Assembly: GCA_022749755.1 (NCBI GenBank)
Contig: CM040443.1
Coordinates: 2,767,191-2,831,190 of the forward strand
Length of the DNA stretch: 64,000 bases
Direction: 5' to 3'
Source: Azadirachta indica
Lineage: Eukaryota > Streptophyta > Magnoliopsida > Sapindales > Meliaceae
Position numbers and translations under genes: made by a program. Below are positions 1 through 10,384 of this stretch, in pieces. The notes beneath the pieces are model-generated. The model was not told the origin of the DNA. It was given only the letters and a program-made list of their open reading frames with translations, and made no database searches. Numbering within the stretch: position 1 is the stretch's first letter; each line of letters starts with the position of its first letter.

Positions 1-1463
1 AGCTAAACCTTGTCTATATTATTTGTTTATATAGTGTCTACACCCTAGAAATCTTGTATTATTAGAAGAACTTCAAAAAAATATTCTACAAATATAATAA
101 GAGAACTGAAAAAAATACCATGGTCTACTTAGAAAGAAATGTAGCTACACTTGCTTTTCTTTCCAAGATTTCATTTACTAGAGAAACAGCCTAAGCAAAA
201 AGAAGGTATTTTTACAGCATTTTACAAATTTCTACTATCTGAGCAAGCCATGCTACTTAGGCTAATAACAATAATAGTTGGATTTTTGAAAGGACATTTT
301 AGTATCATTTTTTCAGCAATCAATTGTTAATTACTATTCGATTGAGTGACAACAATCAATGAATGACACACTCGTTGATCTCTAAGCTGCTCCAATGCTT
401 AAGAAACTGCCCTCATTATTGGAATCACACCTGGGAAAGCCATTATTAATCACAGATATAAATATTAAGAGTGAAGAAATTAATAGCCCAATAGCTACTG
501 CGCCTTGACATTGCGTCCAAAAATGGACTGCTAGCTTCTTCAATCCATTTGATCTAGGAAATAAAGCTATCTTTAACTAGGATTGTATTCACATCCCAAT
601 TTTAAATTCACATTTTCTGAAATAAAAAAAAAATGCGAAAGGATCAATAAAATCATAAACTCAATTAAAGTATTCAAAACATATGAGTTTCAAAACAATA
701 ATCAACCAAAAGCTAATAAATTTTCCTCCGCAATTCATACTGCAATAATTCAATTCACTTTTACTTATCCAGTCCCGCAACTTCAAATTTAGATTAGTTT
801 AATTTATTTACCGTAGATTTGGAAATACCCGAGTGTTGAACAACACGACATTTTTTTTCTTGTACATAAGATATGTCCATAAAGAAAATTTTAAAATAAA
901 ATCAACATTAAAAATCCCTTCTAGAAATAGAAAAACTTTTATTCCGGAAATAAAGAAAACCCAATGCACTGTATATTTTTCTAGAAGAAAACCCAAAAAA
1001 CAAAAAAATGCAAACTTAGAAATAAAAACGCATACCTTAAAAAATTGACAGTATTATTGCTAAAAACCCAGATTTCTTATCAAAATCACCTTTAGATTTT
1101 ATCTTCTCTTTCACATGTAGTGCCACATATGAATACTCAATAATTCTAGTTTTCACACTTCAACTCAATTGAAGGGAGGAGGAGGCTTGAATTTCAAAAC
1201 CATTGGTTGAGATAGTAATGGATGCGTGGTTCTTAGATTTGGGATTTTAGGTGTTGGCTTTTTGTGGATTCTTTTTTTCTTTCTTTGTTGTCAAAGAGAA
1301 TAAGAAAGACAAGAAAACACGCAAGGTGATGAAAAGAGAGTGTTTTGAGAATTTATTTATTGAGAGGAAAGAAAAAAGAAAGAAAAAGATTTAAGTAATC
1401 CTATTAAATGAGTTGTGGAAAGAGAAAAGAAAGAAAAAGACTTAAGTAACTTTAGTAAATTAA
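1..1463. repeat. Duplicated unassigned segment S (copy 1)
   Basis: This 1.46 kb segment recurs at 26514-27978 with only a few single-base differences and homopolymer length changes, so the duplication is recent. Several short ORFs on both strands (for example 583-792 and 833-1048) are identical in the two copies. They show no recognisable domain and cross low-complexity A-rich runs, so I do not call them genes. The right end is rich in GAAAGAAA-type purine runs. In both places S is followed by a ~0.5 kb F-box-upstream repeat (R) and then a FAR1/MULE relic. It may be part of a larger element whose left half lies outside the window. Confidence 0.85.
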
Positions 1464-1954
1464 TTTACAAGAATCTTTTACATTTCTTTAATGTAATCTT
1501 AGCCATTGATACATTCTTAATCTAAGGGTAATAATTTGATGTAAGATTTTATGAAAAAAAAAAAAATTGCTAATCCCGCCTTATATATATATATATATAT
1601 GGAATGAATATAGGTAAAGCTTAAAATAATCCAAATTTAAATAAATAAAAAGAATCAGTATTCAAGTCAGAATAATAATTATTAAACAATAAATTTTATT
1701 TTATTTTTTACTTTTTTCCAACAAATTTATAAAAATTTCAAATTGGTAAACAAAATAATTAAGTAGAAATTTTCCGGTACAATATAAAATTGAGTGAAGA
1801 ATTTTAGTTGCAAATTAATTGAGGGTAATTTTAAAAAAAAATCAACCCATTTCAATTGAAAAAAAAAAAGATTGACAATGTAATTTTTGCAATTAATTTT
1901 AGTTACAAATTAATTGAGAGGAATGTCTTTTTTAAATATGTTCCAATACAAGTT
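1464..1954 (+). repeat. Repeat R, left copy in block A (F-box upstream sequence)
   Basis: This direct copy of 3978-4467 begins near TTTACAAGAATCT and continues through AAAGCTTAAAATAATCC to TTCCAATACAAGTT. The same sequence lies immediately upstream of F-box genes A and C. Its later part also lies upstream of F-box B and, inverted, of F-box D. It is cut at 1954/1955 by the breakpoint of an inversion. The missing right end of R is found inverted at about 2197-2243. It contains a (TA)n run near 1581. Confidence 0.8.
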
Positions 1955-3970
1955 ATGTCACAGGCATAATCGATGACAAGTATTTGAAAAACTTTGGCAA
2001 TCGCTCCCTTCATTACTAAGATCTTGGTCAGTAATGATAGAAATTGGAGGATTTCCTCCTATAGCTTCAAGCCATGTTTCAAAAAGCCATAGAAAAGTTA
2101 CTCTATTTCATCTTACAAAAGTACACATTTGAATTTGTATTGATTGCCAATGTTGATTTACACCTGTGAATGGTGCAATGGCATGTCACATTTATTTGTT
2201 GGAGCAGTACCCTTCATGCGAAGTTACAATATATTAAAAAATTTATTGGAAAGCTATCACATGTGTACTTCAAGAAGTCAGGGCACAAAATAGAGCCAAA
2301 GAAATGTATTATGTTAATACATAGAACACCAAAATTTGAAGAAAAGTAGAAGAGTTCGATTTACAAAAATTGGGTTAACTGGCAAATGAATGACTAAATC
2401 ATCTCTATGACATTCATACTTCTTGGGCCCCTGTTTATAATCATAATACCTTTTTGCCTGGAACAAATACTACTAGATAAAATGAGGTCATGAATTCATT
2501 TTTTGATAACTTTGTAACATCCATAACAAATCTTAAAGAGTTTGTTGTAAAAAATGATCAAGCATTAAAAAGAATTATAGAGAAAAAAAGTGAGAAAGAT
2601 TTGGAGTTAGAGCATAAGTTTCAAATTGTCAATAATGAAGACTTTCTTTTGAAACATACATCAAATTGTACACATTCAATAAATTCAAGGATGAAGATTT
2701 TCAATTCAGCAAATTCAAAGTTTGAGAAAATGGAAATGATGGTGAATATCAAAAATACCTAGTAAGAACAAAAATCGGTCAACTCGAAGAATTCATGGTT
2801 AAGCTAAATTTGCAAACTTATGTGGGAATATGTGAATGCCAAAACTTTGAGTTTTTGCAGACTTATTTTGGAAGTGTTTGTTCGTTTAGATATTGATACC
2901 ATACTAGATCATTTTATTCTTCCAAGAATGGAGAAAACAAGCAAATAAATTTAGAATTGTGGATACAGGAGATTTTCTGAAAGATGAAAATGCAAATAAG
3001 GATTTGAGACTAAACCATATGTGTCACTAGGCTACTAAATCGGCTTGTGTTGCAGCATCCTCGAAAGAGGCAATACTTAATTTATATGGAGACTATGAAT
3101 GAGTTAACCAAAAAAATTTTAAAAACTCCAGAGCATCCAACCAATGCATTCCAACAAGAAGATGATCCATACATTAGTACTAATTATTCTCAGTCATTAC
3201 TTTTAGATCCCTATATCTCACAAACAAAGGATAGGAAGAAAGATTTTAATAGCTCTTGCAGGCTAAAAAGTGGTGTTGAGTTATCCCTCAGTGAGAAGAA
3301 GAGGAAGTGTGCATTGCGTCAAAAATTGAAACTTGACCAGCGTATTTGTCCTTCAAATCCAAAGAAAAGAAAGACTGAATCAACTAATACATGTAAATAG
3401 TAAATTATTTATGATAAATATTTTTAATATTTGAATCTCTCTTATAAATTTGTTTTATTATTTACATAAATTTAGATAATGAATAAAGAAATGAGTTAGA
3501 TCGAGGTGTGGAGAGTAATCTAGAATGTTGATAAAAGTTTTGCTTCAGATGTTGTTTTCCGTTACTGTCCTTTCTTTTCTCTGTTGTCCCTTTTCTTTTG
3601 CTACGTTGTTCTCTTATTGGTTTAGTTGTTGCTTTTCTTTGTTGTCCTTTTTTTTCCTCTGTTGTGTGTCATGCTGTTGGTTTATTATTTTCCTATTGTT
3701 GTTAGTGCTGGTTGCTGCAATTAGTTTTTTGTTGCAGATTGTTGCTTGCTTGTTATATGTTTGTATTTCCTTTTTCACTTATTTCAAGCTTAATTTTCTT
3801 TTATTATGCTATTGGTTTCTTATTTTTCTACTGCTATTATCGCTGGTCGTTTTAGTTAATCGTTTGTTGCATATTGTTGTAGTTAATTTTTTGTTGTAGA
3901 TTGATGCTTGCTTATTATATGCTTGTATTTCCTTCTCACTATTTCAAGCTTTATTTTTTCCAAATGAAAC
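1955..3970 (+). pseudogene. FAR1/FHY3-type MULE transposase relic, copy 1
   Basis: This is a decayed FAR1-related (FRS) MULE-type transposase. Bases 1955-2243 hold the DDE-domain portion in reverse orientation compared with copies 2 and 3. The frame then continues forward with stops. Bases 2490-2762 encode a peptide starting MNSFFDNFVTSITNLKEFV, matching the post-transposase FRS pattern NSFFDGYV..TTLKEFV. Next comes a zinc-finger-like CxCxxFEF stretch (SWIM position, near 2835) that lacks its later Cys/His. Bases 3047-3400 (117 residues) give a Lys-rich C-terminus. Bases 3525-3935 are T-rich and carry two imperfect ~130 bp repeats. The FAR1 DNA-binding domain is absent here. Inactive. Confidence 0.75.
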
Positions 3971-3977
3971 TCTTATA

Positions 3978-4513
3978 TTTACAAGAATCTCTTGTATTTC
4001 CTTAATGTAATCTTAGCCATTGATACATTCTTAATCTAAGGGTGATAATTTGATGTAAGATTTTATGAAAAAAAAAAAGTTGCTAATCCTGTTTTATATA
4101 TATATATACATGGAATGAATATAGGTAAAGCTTAAAATAATCCAAATTTAAATAAATAAAAAGAATCGGTATTCAAGTTAGAATAATAATTATTAAACAA
4201 TAAATTCATTTTATTTTTTACTTTTTTTTTCAATAAATTTATAAAAATTTCAAATTGGTAAATAAAATAATTAAGTAGAAATTTTCCTATACAATATGAA
4301 TTGAGTGAAGAATTTTAGTTACAAATTGATTGAGGGTAATTTTGAAAAAAAAAATTAACCCTTTTCAATTAAAAAAAAAAGATTGAGAACCTAATTTTTG
4401 CAATTAATTTTAGTTACAAATTAATTGAGAATAATGTCATTTTTAAATATGTTCCAATACAAGTTAGAATTTTTTAATACATTGCAACTTCGCATGAAGA
4501 GTGCTCCTCCAAC
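3978..4513 (+). repeat. Repeat R, right copy in block A; F-box A upstream region
   Basis: This is the second direct copy of R, ending at GCTCCTCCAAC and running straight into the F-box A promoter. It matches 30182-30720 almost base for base and 1464-1954 more loosely. Confidence 0.8.
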
Positions 4514-4520
4514 GGCAGCC

Positions 4521-4535
4521 AGTCAAAAATTGACT
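4521..4535. promoter_or_regulatory. Palindromic double W-box core, F-box A
   Basis: AGTCAAAAATTGACT is an inverted pair of TTGACT cores, the WRKY-binding W-box core, separated by AAA. It lies about 230 bp upstream of the F-box A start. The same 15 bp occur at 18102-18116, 30728-30742 and, inverted, at 59865-59879. Conservation in all four copies is seen directly. WRKY binding is inference. Confidence 0.5.
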
Positions 4536-4672
4536 TGCAAGTAAAATTCTAGCAAAAAAGGATACTCCTACGGCCTGATAAATTCTAATGCAACATAGCT
4601 ACTTTTATTTCAAATATAACAAGGAAAATGGAAACCAAATCCTTGTAGAATTAGGAGACAAAGTTCACTCAG

Positions 4673-4680
4673 TATAAATA
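4673..4680 (+). promoter_or_regulatory. TATA box of F-box A
   Basis: TATAAATA lies 83 bp before the chosen ATG. It is kept at the same distance in copies B (18255-18262) and C (30880-30887), and nearly so in D (59721-59728, minus). Confidence 0.65.
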
Positions 4681-4762
4681 CATATATAAGACAGAAGCGA
4701 AAACATCAAACTCGGCTTTGTTTTTCTTTTTCTCTTCAGAATTCTTTCACTACCTACGTATA

Positions 4763-5854
4763 ATGTCAAATTGGTCAGACCTTCCTCACGATCTTTTGGT
4801 GGAAATCGCAGGAAGAATAAACCTACATGAAGATTTTGTTGCTTTTGGCGCCGTCTGTACTTCATGGGGAGCTGCTGCAGTGAAAGAGAATTTTAGATAC
4901 GCATCTTCTCAGATTCCATGGCTTATGCTTCCACGAAAGAAATCCAACTACACATATTCTTTTTTCAGTGTTTTGAAGGAGAAGTCCCATGAAGTTATTC
5001 TACCAGAAGCTAATGGGAAAAGGTGTTTGTCGTCAATGGGTTGGCTTATAACAATTTCACAACATTTGAGTATGAGTCTTTTACATCCTTTTTCACGCGT
5101 TGAAATTCAACTTCCTCACTTGAAAACGTTTAAAAACTGGGAGGATGATTCTACTCGTTACAACTGCATTAATTTTATTAGCAAGTGTGCTTTATCAGCA
5201 AATCCTTTATCTACCTCAGATTACATATTAATGGTAATTCAAGGAGGCTTGAGAAAATTGGCATATTATAGACCAGGTGATAAAGTTTGGAACACAATAG
5301 AGAGATGGCACTGCATGTATTTTGACATTGCTTGGTATAAAGGCCAATTTTATGCTCTAGATTGTCTTGGCAGTATTGTGGTTTGTGAATTTAAAGATAA
5401 TGTTGGCGAACCTGCAACAGCGAAGACAGTAGCAAGTTTGCCGGAGGAATTTATGGAATGTTATGATCAATGTTATTTGGTAGAATCAGATGGAGCATTA
5501 TTAGTGGTTAAAAAAATACTTGAACATAAAGAGGGAAATTCACGTAGAAGCTATACCTATCGAACGACTGAATTTCAAATTTTAGAGGTGGAATTAAATA
5601 CAAATACATGCACCGAAGTAAAAAATTTGGGTAATAGATCATTGTTTTTAGGTTTTAATTCATCCTTGTCTATTGAAACATTAAATAGCAAGCCTAACTG
5701 TATCTACTTCACTGATGATTATAGCGACATTTATTTGGGTCGACCTAAAGGAGGAGGAAAGGATACGGGGATTTACAATATGGAAAACAGAATTGTTGAG
5801 TCTCATTTTTGGGACAATTCATCCAGTCGTATTAATCCACCGTTTTGGGTTTAA
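4763..5854 (+). CDS. F-box protein with DUF295 C-terminal domain (copy A)
   Basis: Single-exon ORF of 363 residues. Residues ~4-45 are an F-box (WSDLPHDLLVEIAGRI ... CTSWGAAA). This fold normally binds SKP1 in an SCF ubiquitin ligase. The rest matches the plant F-box/DUF295 (SKIP23/KIB-like) pattern: a beta-rich body and a typical end RINPPFWV. The target is unknown. An in-frame ATG at 4718 would add 15 residues, but all copies are conserved from MSNWSDL and the upstream residues read like leader sequence, so I start at 4763. TATA lies at 4673 and AATAAA at 5962. It is convergent with kinase pseudogene K1. It differs from copy C by a single residue (Thr for Ala in TLNSKPN), which points to very recent duplication or conversion. 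Confidence 0.9.
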   Translation: MSNWSDLPHDLLVEIAGRINLHEDFVAFGAVCTSWGAAAVKENFRYASSQIPWLMLPRKKSNYTYSFFSVLKEKSHEVILPEANGKRCLSSMGWLITISQHLSMSLLHPFSRVEIQLPHLKTFKNWEDDSTRYNCINFISKCALSANPLSTSDYILMVIQGGLRKLAYYRPGDKVWNTIERWHCMYFDIAWYKGQFYALDCLGSIVVCEFKDNVGEPATAKTVASLPEEFMECYDQCYLVESDGALLVVKKILEHKEGNSRRSYTYRTTEFQILEVELNTNTCTEVKNLGNRSLFLGFNSSLSIETLNSKPNCIYFTDDYSDIYLGRPKGGGKDTGIYNMENRIVESHFWDNSSSRINPPFWV

Positions 5855-5863
5855 TTCGTCTCT

Positions 5864-6343
5864 AATTATTGGATTGAGCAATTTATGTAAGTGCTTAGAT
5901 TTTTTTTCTACGTTAATTATTTTGAATTGGTTAATTTATTTACAGTTTTTATTCAGTTTTTAATAAAATATCTTACAGTTTTATGAGCTGTTTGGCTGTC
6001 CTATTTCATGTATTATATATTTATTATATGCATGCTTGCACAAAAATTTATTACATGCGCAGGGCAGGCAATAAAAAACTATACTAAATAAATAGATATG
6101 ACACTAAATAATTATTGGATTGAGCAATTCATGTAAGTGCTTAGAATTTTTTTCTACGTTAATTGTTTTGAATTGGTTAATTTATTGCAGTTTTTAATAA
6201 AATATCTTCCAGTTTCATGAGTTGTTTAGCGGTCCTATTTTATGTATTATATATTTATTATATGCATGCTTGCACAAAAATTTACTACATGCACAGGGCA
6301 GGCAATAAAAATAGATATATGACACTAAATAATTTTGGATTGA
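5864..6343 (+). repeat. Tandem duplication of the F-box A 3' flank
   Basis: Two direct copies of about 245 bp, each beginning AATTATTGGATTGAGCAA and containing the 3' UTR-like AATAAAATATCTT stretch: 5864-6109 and 6110-6343. Blocks B, C and D have one copy only, so this is private to block A. Confidence 0.8.
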
Positions 6344-6415
6344 GCATTGCTTAAAACGCACTGAAGCATCATGTTAATTAATTAAGCAACAAGTAGGAAG
6401 TTTTAGAGATTCTGT

Positions 6416-9400
6416 TTACACATTAGCAGAGAGTTCAAGCTGTTTATTGAGAAAGCTCAAGGAAACTCCGAGATCCAAACCAAGCCCGATTTCAGGCGTG
6501 TATAAATCCTGCTTCAGAAGTCTTTTAGCTAAAACATAGCACGTTCGTTCAATTATATCACTCAGCGTTGTGCTGCTTTGAAGAAAATTGAGAAAAGTGC
6601 AACTGGATGGACGTAATACCAATGGCGTCTTTTCAACACCTCTGAGGTACTCATGCTTAAGTGCATCGTTAACTGTGATTATTTGTTGTGGATTCAAGCA
6701 GAGCATTTTCTGTAAACACACGGAATGAAGGTATGAGTGAAGAAAAGTGCACAACTGCTAGTACAAGTTAAATTACCGTTGTTTTGCATTTTAACTTGTG
6801 CAACAAGAATGAATGTGTTTCAAAATTAGTTCCACATGTTCTTCAAAGAAATGAAATCACCATCAATTTTGCGATTACTTATTGTTATGTCTATAGATAG
6901 TGACGGAACTGATGTTCTTCATAAACTCAATGACCTCCCTCACATCATGGTCTACTACAAGTGAGATTAAGGGTGCTTGCCAAGAAAAAATATTGATACT
7001 CACAGAAAGAAGATCAACACCAGCTGGTTCTAGATCAGGAAATGTTTTAGCCAAATCCTGCATGGTAAACAGATGAAAACAATATTTAATCATAAAAATC
7101 AAACAATCTTGAAAAAAAAAAAGTAAATCAAAGAGAAAACCATTTTAGAGGATTCCTTAATTGAGGCTTGAACTTAGGATATGAAGCCAGTTCCCTTATT
7201 CTAGTCACTCCAGGCCAAGTTTCTTCAGTTGGTGTACCGAAACGACTTCATAAGGGAAATTTCGTGTAAGAAGGCTTATACAAGGAAAGTAAGAGTATAT
7301 AACCAGGTAGTTTCTAAGGCTGTAAAATACCTGAAAATGAGTAACAACTTATTCCTCTTATTGCCAGGGAATAGAGGCTCTCTAGTTATCATCTCAGCAA
7401 ATATACAACCCACAGCCCCCACATCTATTGGTGTAGAGTATTCAGTGCAGCCAAGCACAAGCTCAGGTGCTTTATATGGGGTATCTGCGTACTGACAGAA
7501 TGCATAAAGACAAATGATAAGGACATTGGTGCTGCAAGTCATCCTACTAAAATCAACAAGTTAACCCATCTTTTGGTCTTCATAATGATATGACTTTGAG
7601 AAACAGTCATGCTTGTAAAATCAATGCATTGCAAATGAGTTGAAGAAAGCTTATAACCAAAGCTGTAAATTTTAAGGAAATCGTGTAGAGGAATATATAA
7701 CAACTTTGACCAACAAATTCTACTAGCATGTGTCTAATTCTAATGCTCAGAAAATCATTCTCTAAGACTTCCTTAAGTGAAATCTATTAATTTTCAACAA
7801 ATATCCTAAATGTTATAGGAGATTTGATAGAAGCAAAAGTTAGCAGTAACAAGAACAAAGTAATTAAAATAGAACATTATGATCTAGCTATGGCTAAAAG
7901 CTAATAGGTAGAGTTAAAGATAAGTATTAATACATCACGAGAATATCCTTTCTGAGGAACTCGAGATGATCTGGCAAGTACAAAATCTGCTATTTTCACT
8001 GTGTTGCTTTTGAGATCTATCAGCAGATTGTTTGGTTTCAAATATCCTTAAGTGAATGGCAATATGCCAAACCAAGAAAAATTTGCTTCAGGATAGCCTG
8101 GGACAGAAGAAATGAAAATTGTGGTTACTGTTAAAATATAGGATTGCTCACTGCCAATTGTATATTGAATTACCGTATCCACGTAGTTTTCAACAAAATA
8201 AGTAAATCTTGTATGTTTTCTTTTCCTTTCATAACATAAACTGCGATAGCTGGAGTAAATATTTTCTTCTTTCTTTCCACACAATGAATGAAGGTTCTTC
8301 ATTTTTGTTGCTTTCACTGTTGTTTCTTGCAACCTCTGTTTTCTTCTTTCTTTGTTCTTTTCTTTTTGGGTGGGTGATCAATATGAATTCACATTCTATC
8401 TGAACTGCATATATGTGGCTTCATAGCCCAAATAAACCCATAAAATAGGAAAACTAAAAGCACAAACACAGTCTGGCAGTTATATGTGTGCTTAGATCAA
8501 GTTCTTCCCATGAAAATGGCCTCATTATTATCTCTCCACAAAAGAAATAAGTGCAAAATATTAATTCTATCATTATAATGTTACATAAAAGAAATAATCT
8601 AAGCATGAAGCATGTACGATATCCTCTCTGATGGAACGATTAAGCTAGAACTGTATATATAGTCATCTAAACATCTAAACATGTGCCACATGCTTTGTGA
8701 AGGAACAGCAATGCTCATTCACAGTATTATAGGAATTAAAATAACAGATAGAATGAAGCAAAAAGATCTTGCTTGCTTTTAGAACAGGCTGATCCAAAAC
8801 CATCTTGTTGAGCAATGAATGCAGATCAATGTCTAGGTACTCAAAGACAAGATAAAACAAGATTCTCGATGCTAAATACATCCAGAAACCTGTAGCCAAA
8901 TTGTCACCAAATCCAGAAAAGTATATATATATATACACACATCCATATCACATCTGACTGATAACATGTCAAATCAAATTACATACAATTTAAACATCAT
9001 TTTCAGTAGACAATAAATTCAACATCTAAATAAGCTATCTACTAAAGATAGGAGTTACGTGAAAATAAAATCATGTTGAATTCTATTCGAGCAGTATTCG
9101 AATCATTAAGCATACTTAAAAAGTTGTTCCGAAAAATTATATATAAACGTTCTCACTCTTTGGTTACCGAATTACCAAGAAAAAAAAAATGAAATCCATA
9201 TTTTCTTACTAAGTACTTTTGAATATATATTTCGTCTATGTATATATGCGGCATGTTCTGGCCTAACCCTTAATAGCTGGCCACTCGCAACTGGACCTAA
9301 CAAACAGCTAGTCCATTAATTGACCACCTTTTCTTTACAGTGAAGATAGTAACTGATTCAAGGTCTGCCCTCATTGTGCTGTGAAACCACGATGAAGTAG

Positions 9401-9837
9401 TTTGGAATAAACAGGGATAAGTTCCAACATGCTGCAATTTAGATAATTCGCTATGCAATTAGGACATCATATATCTTGTTTTCTTTAAACACTAGCAAAG
9501 TTGACTTCTCAGAAATTAATATTAACTCACAAACACATCATCCAGTAAACCCAAGTAAGATCTCTACAAATCTGGTTACAAAATCGGTATAATCTGTAGG
9601 TCTTAAACTGGGGAAAAATTAGCCATACCTGACAACATTTCCATGTTGCAACTCCTTGAGAAGAGAGATTTCTCTTAGTATATAGCTTGGAACACCTTCA
9701 ACCTCATTCAGAATTGTGATCATCTTGATAGCTACCAGCTGGCCAGTTATTAGATTGCGACACTTGTAAACCTCGCCATACCCGCCTTCTCCTATCTTCC
9801 TAATTTTCCTGTAGTAGCACTTCCTCACGTTTTCCAT
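6416..9837 (-). pseudogene. Divergent cdc2-like kinase, decayed copy K1
   Basis: The seven-exon structure is recoverable by comparison with K4: exons 9837-9629, 8889-8777, 8097-7934, 7491-7331, 7245-7161, 7057-7004, and 6709 to 6416. Exon 1 still encodes the glycine loop GEGGYGEVY, the VAIK lysine and PSYILRE (the PSTAIRE position). The copy is broken. Exon 2 has one extra base giving an early stop and a GC donor. Exon 3 lacks 10 nt, removing HRD and shifting frame. DFG reads DFV, and DVW reads DVG. The exon 5 donor GT is TT. The normal stop is lost, so the last exon runs on to 6416. Leader and promoter (9838-10378) remain, so a noncoding transcript is possible. Confidence 0.85.
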
Positions 9838-10378
9838 TTGATCTAATTTGAAAATGAGACGAGAAACAAGAAAACCTAAAGTTGATCCTTCACAGACATA
9901 AGTTCAGAGAAATTATTAATTATTTGCAAGATCCGTTACGAGTAAACGAGTTTTGAATACAAAAATTACATTCAATCAATGAGATCATAAGGATGAAGAA
10001 TCACAAAAAAAAGAATTATGCTGTAAATCAGTGAAAATTACTAGATCCAAGAATCAAGAAGAACACCAGATGAATGATAAAATTACCGATCCGGCAATTG
10101 AAAACCAGAATCAGAACCCGACTTCAAGAAATGCAAAATTGAATTGAAGAGACAGCCAACAATGAAAATCTTGGGCGAAATAAAGAGAGAGATCGGTGAT
10201 CGCACCTGAACAACGGACCAAGAAGCTGTTTCTTTACCACCGAGAATTAGAGGGAATTGTTTGTTTCGTGCATAGAGCAGAGCAAATCATTTAGTCTTGA
10301 GTCCTGAAATTCCCGCCAAAGCTTAAACTGCATCTCAGCCGTCCACGTCATTCAAGTTAAGTTTGATTTGACCGTATT
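9838..10378 (-). promoter_or_regulatory. K1 leader, leader intron and promoter arm
   Basis: Homologous to the K4 leader (53750-54278). A leader intron donor sits at GGATCG|GTAATT (minus strand, near 10086), and its acceptor lies just before the start codon. The promoter contains TTTGGCGGGAA (minus, 10320-10310), the consensus for E2F-DP factors, and TGACGTGG (minus, 10350-10343), an ACGT core for bZIP factors. It is arranged head to head with a second copy serving the zinc-finger ORF. Confidence 0.7.
10310..10320 (-). promoter_or_regulatory. E2F site in the K1 promoter
   Basis: TTTGGCGGGAA on the minus strand fits the E2F consensus exactly. It is identical to the sites at 10681-10691 and 53791-53801. 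Confidence 0.6.
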
Positions 10379-10384
10379 GTTATT

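Noticed and set aside
583..1048. Small ORFs conserved between 583-1048 and 27098-27563
   Set aside because: Identity follows from the recent duplication of the entire segment. ORFs overlap on both strands, cross A-rich runs and have no domain.
3525..3899. 124-residue strongly hydrophobic ORF (also 25740-25985 and 29809-30102)
   Set aside because: T-rich, made of two imperfect ~130 bp repeats in the tail of the MULE relic. Frame and length differ among the three copies, so the hydrophobicity reflects base composition.
4718..4762. Upstream in-frame start of F-box A (and 30925 for C)
   Set aside because: The added residues (MFFFFSSEFFHYLRI) come from a TC-rich leader and are not part of the F-box family start. 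Copies B and D are conserved only from MSNWSDL.
7229..7495. ORFs opposite the kinase exons (for example 7229-7495, 20638-20826, 33263-33451 plus strand)
   Set aside because: These are antisense shadows of kinase exons 4-6.
8675..8938. Kinase exon 2 of K1 as functional because an 87-residue ORF covers it
   Set aside because: The open frame is only the part after an extra base. Joined to exon 1, the frame ends at a stop.
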